From contig NZ_OBEA01000008.1 in assembly GCF_900215355.1 (NCBI RefSeq), positions 101,814 through 165,813 on the forward strand: a DNA stretch of 64,000 bases, given 5' to 3'. A program made the translations under genes and the position numbers. How positions within the stretch are numbered: position 1 is the first letter of the stretch; each line of letters starts with the position of its first letter. The notes beneath the pieces are model-generated. The model saw nothing but the letters and a program-made list of their open reading frames with translations. It searched no databases and was not told the DNA's origin. Shown in pieces: positions 1 through 7,100 of this stretch. This stretch comes from Pseudooceanicola antarcticus. Its GTDB lineage: Bacteria; Pseudomonadota; Alphaproteobacteria; Rhodobacterales; Rhodobacteraceae.

Positions 1-583
1 CGGCCTCGCCGGCCAGACCCAGCACGATATAGCCCATCTTCTGCAGCTCGAGGATGGTATCGGCCAGGTTGCGCACCCGCAGGTAGGGCTGTCGCTCCAG
101 CGCGCCCGAGGCGGTCTTGGCCAGGGCGCCGGTCTCGGGCGCCGCGTGGTGGCGCGGCGCGATGACGGCGCGGGCACCGAAGACCTCGGCCGAACGCAGG
201 ATGGCACCGACGTTATGCGGATCGGTGACCCGGTCCAGCAGCACCAGGCGCGGCGCGCCGACGCCCTCGCCCAGGGCGACGTCGGGCAAGGAGCCCCAGT
301 CCAGGGATTTCACCTCCAGCGCCGCGCCCTGGTGGACGGACTGCGGGTCGATCGGGGCGGCGAACTTGCGCGGGTCGCTCATCTCGGGCTCGATCCCGGC
401 TTCCGCGACGGCATCGGCGAGCTTGTCCAGCGCATTGCGGGTGACCACCAGGCGGACCTTTTCGCGCTCCGGGTTCATCAGCGCATCGCGCACCGCGTGC
501 AGTCCGAAGAGCCAGACGGTCTCGGCGGCGGCGGCGCGCTTGCCCTTTTCCTTGTCGATCACCCACTGCGGCTTCTTCATCAT
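1..583 (-). CDS. rlmB: 23S rRNA (guanosine-2'-O)-methyltransferase RlmB, C-terminus cut by window edge
   Basis: This gene encodes a TrmH/SpoU-family 2'-O-methyltransferase that uses S-adenosylmethionine to methylate a guanosine of 23S rRNA. About 194 codons lie in the window. An N-terminal substrate-binding domain occupies roughly residues 20-95, and the start of the SPOUT domain follows with the family motif 1, DRVTDPHNVGAILRSA, near residues 115-130. The SAM-binding motifs 2 and 3 lie beyond base 1. An upstream GGAGAG supports the ATG at 583; a second ATG at 580 has equally good spacing. A longer open frame at 213-740 on the same strand is in another frame and does not encode this family. 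It is transcribed away from the tRNA-Tyr gene. Family assignment is firm; RlmB rather than another TrmH member is inferred from the N-terminal domain. Confidence 0.9.
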   Translation of the reverse strand, partial: MMKKPQWVIDKEKGKRAAAAETVWLFGLHAVRDALMNPEREKVRLVVTRNALDKLADAVAEAGIEPEMSDPRKFAAPIDPQSVHQGAALEVKSLDWGSLPDVALGEGVGAPRLVLLDRVTDPHNVGAILRSAEVFGARAVIAPRHHAAPETGALAKTASGALERQPYLRVRNLADTILELQKMGYIVLGLAGEA

Positions 584-641
584 CGCTCTCCGGCGGCGGC
601 GCGCCCGTTTCGGCGCGGCGCGTGCATGTATGTGTTCTGCA

Positions 642-679
642 CCGACGTGATACCGACATAATACCGACGTTCCACCGAC
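642..679. repeat. four CCGAC boxes phased every 11 bp
   Basis: CCGAC begins at 642, 653, 664 and 675, exactly 11 bp apart, with variable AT-richer bases between the boxes. The array sits between the rlmB start (583) and the tRNA-Tyr promoter (763). All boxes therefore face the same side of the helix. It resembles an array of activator or repressor sites, but no regulator is known to me for it. Confidence 0.6.
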
Positions 680-762
680 GCTGCTTTCCGGCCCTTTTAC
701 AGGGTTTCGGCCTCCTACGCTGCCCCTTCCCGCATCGCAAGCAAAAGGGGCGGATTTTCCTG

Positions 763-791
763 TTGACGCCTCCGGCCAGCCCCGGTAATCA
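763..791 (+). promoter_or_regulatory. sigma-70-type promoter of tRNA-Tyr
   Basis: TTGACG at 763-768 is followed by a 17-base spacer and TAATCA at 786-791. The predicted transcript would start about 35 bases upstream of the tRNA. Box quality and spacing are the best seen in this window. Confidence 0.75.
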
Positions 792-831
792 CCCGCTCAC
801 GGTTGGACGGGGCAGCGCCTCAGACCAATTC

Positions 832-915
832 GGGCGACGAGCTGCAAGGTGCGGCAGCGGACTGTAACTCCGCCGGGGAGACCCATGCCTGGTTCGATTC
901 CAGGGTCGCCCACCA
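832..915 (+). tRNA. tRNA-Tyr (GTA anticodon)
   Basis: The acceptor stem GGGCGAC (832-838) pairs with GTCGCCC (905-911), followed by discriminator A and an encoded CCA (913-915). The anticodon stem-loop is GCGGA-CTGTAAC-TCCGC (857-873) with anticodon GTA at 864-866. A long class-II variable arm follows, as expected for tRNA-Tyr. The T arm is CCTGG-TTCGATT-CCAGG (888-904). Confidence 0.97.
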
Positions 916-1063
916 CTCCCCCCTCTTTCGTGGTGACACTGCTTTCCGGGCCGGCAGGCAGCCTGGTACGCCAGGTTTTTCAACCTGTTAGCGGCAAGGT
1001 GTTCTTTTCCGCCCGACGCCGCATGAGGCGCCCGCCCCACTCGCCACCGCCCGAACAAGCAAA

Positions 1064-1094
1064 CACCCCCGCCAGGGTCGTCCTGACGGGGGTG
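1064..1094 (-). terminator. rho-independent terminator of the PreA-like gene
   Basis: A 13-bp stem (CACCCCCGCCAGG with CCTGACGGGGGTG, one G-T/mismatch position) closes a short loop. Read on the minus strand it is followed by a T-rich stretch (GTTTGCTTGTT). It lies about 45 bases past the stop codon at 1138. Confidence 0.75.
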
Positions 1095-1137
1095 CGTGAC
1101 GGCCTTTCCGGCCGTCCATGGATCGGGGCGACGGCGA

Positions 1138-2235
1138 TCAGGCCGACTTCTCGTAACCGCCGTTGTAGCCTTCGCTCTTCCTGCGGATCTGCGAGTGCTC
1201 GACGATGCGCTCGCGCGCGATGCCGCGGAACTCCTCGATCGAGGCAAAGCCCTTGCGTTCGAGGTAATCGGCCAGGTCGGTCTTCAGCTCCTGGATCAGC
1301 TTCACGCCGACGCCGCCGCTGCCCTTTTCCTCCATCGCCGCGGTGCAGACCTGCAGGTTGCCGGCGCCCTGGACGATGAAGTTGAAGGCCTCGTGCCAGC
1401 CCTTGATGCCGCCGATGCCAGAGATCGCCTTGTCGGGATAGGCGCGCGAGATGTCCGAGACACGCTGCAGCGCCTGGTTCAGGATCGCCAGGCCACCCTG
1501 ACCGCCCGAGGTGACGTAGCCGTCGACCTCGACCTCGAATTTCATCGTCTCGGGGTCCATCAGCGGCAGCGAGGGGAAGGTGTTGCAAAGCGAGATCGCC
1601 GAGGCACCTGCCTCGTAGGCGGCCCCTGCGGCATCGGCCAGGGTCGAGGTCGACGGCGTCAGCTTGACCCAGATCGGCACGTCCACCACGCTGGTGACCG
1701 CTGCCAGGACCGAGCGGATGATGTCCTCGTCATTGGCGATATGGGCGCCCATGTCCTTGCGGTCCATATGGGGGCAGGACATGTTGAGCTCGATCGCGTC
1801 GCAACCGGCGTTCACCACCGCGGTGGCAAGCTTCTTCCAGTTGTTCATTTCCTCGATGCTGCCTGCACCGGCCATGATCGAGGCGATCAGCATGCGGTCC
1901 GGGTAGGTCGCCTTGATCTCTTCCAGGTCCGGCAGCCATTGCTCAAGCGGCTGGTCCGAGATCAGCTCCCAGTTCCAGGAGGAATGCGGAACCGTGTCGG
2001 GCCGCTTGGAGCGCGAGACATAGGGCTTCTCTTCGCTGGTGCGCTGGAAGATCGTCTTCGGGCCGGCGACATTCTCGACCGGGTGCAGGCCGATGGTCTT
2101 GGTGACCACCCCGCCCCAGCCGGATTCGAAGGCCTTCAGGATCTTGCGCTTGCTCTCCGTCGGAGGCGCAGAGGCCAGGACGAAGGGGTTCACGAATTCA
2201 AGACCGGTGAAATTAGTTGCTAGTGGATTTGTCAT
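1138..2235 (-). CDS. PreA-like dihydropyrimidine/dihydroorotate dehydrogenase-family flavoprotein without ferredoxin domain
   Basis: This 365-residue protein has the FMN-binding TIM-barrel of the dihydroorotate/dihydropyrimidine dehydrogenase family. Seen directly: an N-terminal NPFVLASAPPT segment, GWGGVVTKT (about 41-49), ELNMSCPH (about 153-160), WVKLTPS, and the phosphate-binding ISGIGGIKGW and LQVCTAAM segments near the C-terminus. Bacterial PreA continues into a ferredoxin domain with two CxxCxxC clusters; this protein stops after the barrel with a basic tail and has no such cysteines. In the active-site loop after SCPH, the position of the mammalian DPD catalytic cysteine holds no cysteine (MGAHIANDED). 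It stands alone, with no PreT partner or hydantoinase beside it. A role in pyrimidine reduction is therefore uncertain; only the flavoprotein fold is secure. Confidence 0.8.
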   Translation of the reverse strand: MTNPLATNFTGLEFVNPFVLASAPPTESKRKILKAFESGWGGVVTKTIGLHPVENVAGPKTIFQRTSEEKPYVSRSKRPDTVPHSSWNWELISDQPLEQWLPDLEEIKATYPDRMLIASIMAGAGSIEEMNNWKKLATAVVNAGCDAIELNMSCPHMDRKDMGAHIANDEDIIRSVLAAVTSVVDVPIWVKLTPSTSTLADAAGAAYEAGASAISLCNTFPSLPLMDPETMKFEVEVDGYVTSGGQGGLAILNQALQRVSDISRAYPDKAISGIGGIKGWHEAFNFIVQGAGNLQVCTAAMEEKGSGGVGVKLIQELKTDLADYLERKGFASIEEFRGIARERIVEHSQIRRKSEGYNGGYEKSA

Positions 2236-2512
2236 GGCTCATCCCCGTTGTTTGAGACAAGGGAACGTCATTTTTTACCAACAAGTCAATATTTCTCCCG
2301 ACAAGGGGGGAAATCACGGGCAAAACAAGCGCCGAAGGGCCGCATTCTGGTCGAAACATGTGCAGAAGATGAACTTTGACCGGCCCGGAGGCCGATTCAG
2401 AGGCCTTTCGATGCCCTTGGCGCACCGAATTGCCAACCGTCGGCAAGGGGCCGATAGGCCCCCTGCTCTGCTTTAGAAGGCTCCTTGCAGGGTCCAGGGA
2501 GACCCTTGCGGC

Positions 2513-4186
2513 CTAGAAAGAGGCGTTCAGGCTGAAGGAGACGGCGAAATCGCTGTCGGCGATTCCATCGGCCCGCCACCAGAGCTGACCGGTCTCCAGG
2601 CTCAGCTCGACCCCCTCTCGGATCTCTCCGGAGAGGCCGCCGCCGATGCCCAGGGCAAGACCCGGCTCATCGCTGCCGAAGCCGGTGTCCGCATATGCGG
2701 CAATGGCCATGTCGCCCATCAGGTAGGGAGAGAGGCTGAAACCGCCGATGCTGAACGACGGCAGGCTCACCGTGTTCTGCACCGCCAGCCCGTGATCGCC
2801 CGAGACACTGGCCCCGCCCAGTCGCACCGCATTGCCCGAGATCGCGTTGAACTGCTGCGATTGCACCAGCGCGCCCGAGGCCAGCTGGGCCCGCAGGCTC
2901 AGCGACCAGCTGAGCTTTTCGCCGAAGGGACGGGTCTGCGAGTACCAGGGCTTCACGATCGCATAGCTGGCCGAAGCACCGGAACGGGCCTCGTCGAAGC
3001 GGTCATCGGCGTTGTTGGCCGTCAGCCCGCCGGGGCTGAGCAGCAGGTCCACGCCGTAGCTGCGCTGCCCCTTCTCCAGTTGCAGCGCGCGGCTCCAGCC
3101 CGCTTTCAGATAAACCAGATCGACGGTCGAGTTGCTGACCGGGGTGCCGCCGAAGTAAAGCTCGTAGTCCTCGCTGGCCGCCTCCAGGCCAAGATACCAA
3201 TCCTGCTGCTCGCCCTGCCGGTCGAGGTCGCGCCGGGCGTGATAGGTCAGCCCCAGCCGAGCGGTGGTCTGAACCTGCAGGAAGAGGCCTGCGAAAGCGT
3301 TTTCGGGGCGGGTGTAATAGGCCGTGGCCTCAAGCCGGCGATTGCCGCGCAGGAAATGCGTGTAGCTCAGCGTATGCGCCATCGAGCTGGCGTTGTCGGG
3401 ATCCGCGCCCAGGTCGTAGCGCAGCACGTCGCCCCGCCCCAGGAAGTTGCCGAAGACGGCGCTGCCGTTGAGGTTGGTGCTGGCCTCGCCCTGGAAGACA
3501 TCGGTGCTGAAACCCAGGGTGAAGGCATAGGGGCGCTCTTCCTGGGTGACGAGGGTCAGCTGGGTGGTGGCGGGCTCGGCACCGGGGCCCGAGACCAGGC
3601 GCACCTCGCGGTAGGGATTGGCGTTGAGCAGCGCGACATCCGCCTCCAGCGTTTCGGCGTTGATCGTCTGGCCCGGCTGCACCCGGATCGCGCGGCGGTA
3701 GCTTTCGACCTCGAAATAGCGCGCGCCATCGACGGCCGGGGCCTGTGCCAGCCGCGAGGGCTGCACAAGGATCGCCACGGTGCCATGGGTGATGTCCTGC
3801 TCGGGCAGGGTCACCAGGGTGAAGGGGTAGCCCGCGTCGCGGAAATGCGCCCGCACCAGATCGACCAGGCGGCCCAGGCTTTCCAGCGAGGCCGGCTGTC
3901 CAAGCGCCTGTTGCAGACGCGCGGCAAGCTGAGCCTCTGCGGGGGTCTCGAGGCGCGGGGCGATCTCCACCCCCCTCTGCCGGCTGGCGGCATTGCCGGG
4001 CGCCACTGCGACAAGGCGCAGACCGTTCAGGACCGGCAAGAGCGCCTCTTCGCCCGCCAGCGCCGACAATTGGTTCGGCGCGGCCTGCTGCGCGGAAAGC
4101 GGCGCGGCGGGGCCGACAGCCATGGCAGCGGCAAGAAGCAGAGCCGGCAGGCGGCCCAAGGAATTGGCAGTCATTGTCTTTTGCAT
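2513..4186 (-). CDS. TpsB: ShlB/FhaC/HecB-family outer-membrane two-partner secretion transporter
   Basis: This 557-residue protein is the outer-membrane pore that exports the neighbouring TpsA. A signal peptide (about 1-32, ending ...APLSA) is followed by a Gln/Ala-rich linker and periplasmic POTRA-like domains (about 75-220, including AHFRDAGYPFTLVTLPEQDI). A C-terminal beta-barrel of alternating aromatic/polar strands ends in the outer-membrane signature ...FSLNASF with terminal Phe. In the L6-loop region the usual VRGF/VRGY tetrad reads VRLGG, so the arginine is kept but the next glycine is displaced. The start lies 5 bases after the tpsA stop, which implies co-transcription and probably translational coupling. 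An in-frame Met5 is an alternative start. Length fits the family (550-600). Confidence 0.9.
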   Translation of the reverse strand: MQKTMTANSLGRLPALLLAAAMAVGPAAPLSAQQAAPNQLSALAGEEALLPVLNGLRLVAVAPGNAASRQRGVEIAPRLETPAEAQLAARLQQALGQPASLESLGRLVDLVRAHFRDAGYPFTLVTLPEQDITHGTVAILVQPSRLAQAPAVDGARYFEVESYRRAIRVQPGQTINAETLEADVALLNANPYREVRLVSGPGAEPATTQLTLVTQEERPYAFTLGFSTDVFQGEASTNLNGSAVFGNFLGRGDVLRYDLGADPDNASSMAHTLSYTHFLRGNRRLEATAYYTRPENAFAGLFLQVQTTARLGLTYHARRDLDRQGEQQDWYLGLEAASEDYELYFGGTPVSNSTVDLVYLKAGWSRALQLEKGQRSYGVDLLLSPGGLTANNADDRFDEARSGASASYAIVKPWYSQTRPFGEKLSWSLSLRAQLASGALVQSQQFNAISGNAVRLGGASVSGDHGLAVQNTVSLPSFSIGGFSLSPYLMGDMAIAAYADTGFGSDEPGLALGIGGGLSGEIREGVELSLETGQLWWRADGIADSDFAVSFSLNASF

Positions 4187-4191
4187 TCTTT

Positions 4192-7100
4192 TCAGTTCCC
4201 GCCCAGCGTGGCGCCGGTGGCCAGTTCGCTCATGATCAGGGCATGCATCGCGGGCGGCACGTTGGCCGGATCGAAACTCCCCGGTTTCAGCCGCGCCATG
4301 AAGCTTTCCAGTTCCGCCTCGCGGTTTGCCGCTTCGGCCTGGGTCACACCGCTTTTCACGGCGACGACCGCCGCGGCAACGAAGACCACGGCCCCGACCG
4401 CGACCATCCCCCCGGAGGCGCCGGCCGTCGCCGACAGGCCCTCGATCACTTTCGTGGCGCCGGTAATTGCAGCAATTCCCGCTTCAGTTCCGGAGGCTGC
4501 CGAGATGACGGCGGCATTCGCCAGCCCGACTGCGTAGGTGTTCGCGACGAAGGCAATGGGGACCGCGGCCGAGCCAGCGCCGTAGGCCGCCGCGGTCGCG
4601 CCGGACGCGATGCCTTGCATGTGGTAGGCGAGGTCCTGTTCATAAACCCCCAGCACGTCGTCCAGCACGTGACCCGCAGGCGGCAGGGCGACGATGCCGC
4701 CAAGTGTGCCGGCCTCAGACGCGCGGCGCTGGTCGTCCGCATGCTTCGCAGCGGCCAGCTTCCAGTACATCTCCTCCGCCATGCGTCGCGCGCGGTACTC
4801 GTAGCGTCCCCGCAGCAGGGTTTCGGCCTCGGACAGCTCGGCGGGATCGGCATGGACCAGCGCCTGGATGTAGCCGTCCATCGCCTGCATCAGGAGTCCG
4901 GCCAGTGCCGGATCGCCCCCGACACGGGCCATGAAGTAGTCGGCGCCGATCTTCCCGCTGCGCAGATCGTCGAGCAGGTAGATCATGTCCGTGTCGAGGG
5001 CGCCCATGCTGATGGCGCTCCCCATGTAGTCCGCAAGGACATTGACCAGGATATCCGAGGGCTCGGACGTCAGATCCTCCATCAGCCCCGCCGTCAGCGG
5101 CGAGACCACGTCGGGCGCCTTGTTCACAGTGATCTCGTTGCTGCCCATGTCGCAGACCCCGTCCACCATCACCTTGCCAAGGTTCTCGCAGACCTCGGGG
5201 TCGACGATCTGCCCCTTGTCGTTGGTGAAGTACTTGGTGTCCGACGTGTAGGTGGTCGTGGTGCTGTCGACCTCGATGTCGATGTCGAGGGGTTCGATGC
5301 GCTGGATGTTCTTGGTGATCACGTCGCCCAGCCCGCCGACATAGCTGATGTCGTACTTGCGGTCCGCGTCCGGGTCCGCTTCTCCATCGGCCAGAGTCAC
5401 CACAGCCTTCAGCACATCCGGCATGGTCTCGCCGGGCACCAGGCTGATGGTCGCCTCACCGACATAGGCCAGGCCCAGGCGGCTGCTGCTCGCCAGCCGT
5501 CCACTGACAAGGGTGCCTCCACCGTAGATCAGGCCGGGGTAAAGCTCTTCGCGCTGGAAGTCCGCCGACAGCTCCCGCACGACGTCATGGGCCGAAATGA
5601 CGATCTCCTGCCGGGTAACCTCCATCGTCCCGCCCTCGATGGTGAGAGAGTAGTTCGACAGCGGCATCCAGCCCCCGGGCGTGACCTGCGGGGCGTAGCT
5701 GGCCCAGATCATGTCCTCCTGCGGACCGTTCGGCAGGGCGAAGGAGTCCATCCGCAGCTCGGGCTCGAGGAACTGGAAGATGTTCAACTGGGTCTGGCCG
5801 TTCTGCAGCCCCTCGAGGGTATAGCTGACATCGAACGGGTCGCCATAGCCCACGGTCACGTCGCTCATCCGGATGAGCAGCGGCGCGGGCGTGACCTTGA
5901 CCTCGCCCAGGACCTGGCTCTGCACCTCGTAGTTGGCGTTGTTGACGCTGCCCGTGATCGCGTAATTGCCGACATTGGCGTGGGGGTCGGCGCCCTCGCT
6001 GTAGAAGCCGCCGCCGGCCAGCACGTCGGCCAGGGTATGGCCGGACGCGATGTTGTTGATCTGCACATCGAGCGGAGCGTCCGTGCCATAGGTGCGGAAC
6101 TGATCCGCCACCTCGACCGTGATCAGGCGCGGCAGGATGGTGATCGTGCCCTGCGCCGGGACCTTCAGCTCGTAATTGTTATCCTGGATCAGACCCATGA
6201 CCGAGTATTGGCCCACATCGGTCAGCGCATCGTCATGCACCCCCTCGAAGCTGAAGCCGTCGATATCGTCCTGGGTGTCGCCATTGACCAGGCCCAGCAC
6301 CAGCAGGTTGGGCGTGCTGGTAGCGCCGAAATAGCGCTGCGAGGCCGAGATGACGCCGCTGACCTGCCGCTTGGTGACCGTGGCGGTGCCCTCGTTCATC
6401 TCTCCCAGCGTGTAGTTGCGCACGCCCGCGCCAAGCACCGCGCTGATCGAGCGGGTCTGGCCGGCGTCCAGCGAGCTGTCGGTGATGCCCGAGCTGTAGA
6501 CCAGCCCCAGATCCTCGAGACTGTCCCAGGCCATCAGCCCGTCGGCGGTGGTCCCGGTGACGCTGAAGGCGCTGTCGCCATAGGCCCGGCTGGCCGTGCC
6601 GACGTTCAGGTTCACCGTCGCGGGATTTACCGTCAGGCTTGGCGTATTGGCCGAGGCGACGACGTAATTGCCGTTCTCGATCCCCGAGATCGTCACCTGG
6701 TAGCCGCCCGTGATGACATTGGCATCCGCCGCGAAACCCTCCGAGGTCGCCTGCAGATCGCCAAGATCCGCCAGCGTGTCCGAGGCCTTGAGGCCCGAGG
6801 CGGTGAAGCTCAGCCAGCCGCCATTGGCGGACTGGCCGTAGACTTTCGACAGGTCCTGCGCCGTGATCGTCAGCGGTGCGGGGGTCACGGTCAGGGCATT
6901 GCTGCTCAGCCGGGTCTCGATGTCGTAATTCTGCGCCGAGCCACTGACCGTCACACCGTAGCTGCCGACATCCGAGTCCACACCCGCCGAGGTCGCGAAG
7001 TCGAGCGTCACCGACGTTGCATCGTCTCCGTTGTACCACTGCGTCCCGCCCACGGGGGTCACCGAGAAGCCGGGGTTGCTGTCGCCGTAGACGCGGCTGG

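Noticed and set aside
213..740. Minus-strand frame overlapping rlmB
   Set aside because: It is in a different frame from the clear SpoU-methylase frame, and its translation is Arg-rich without similarity.
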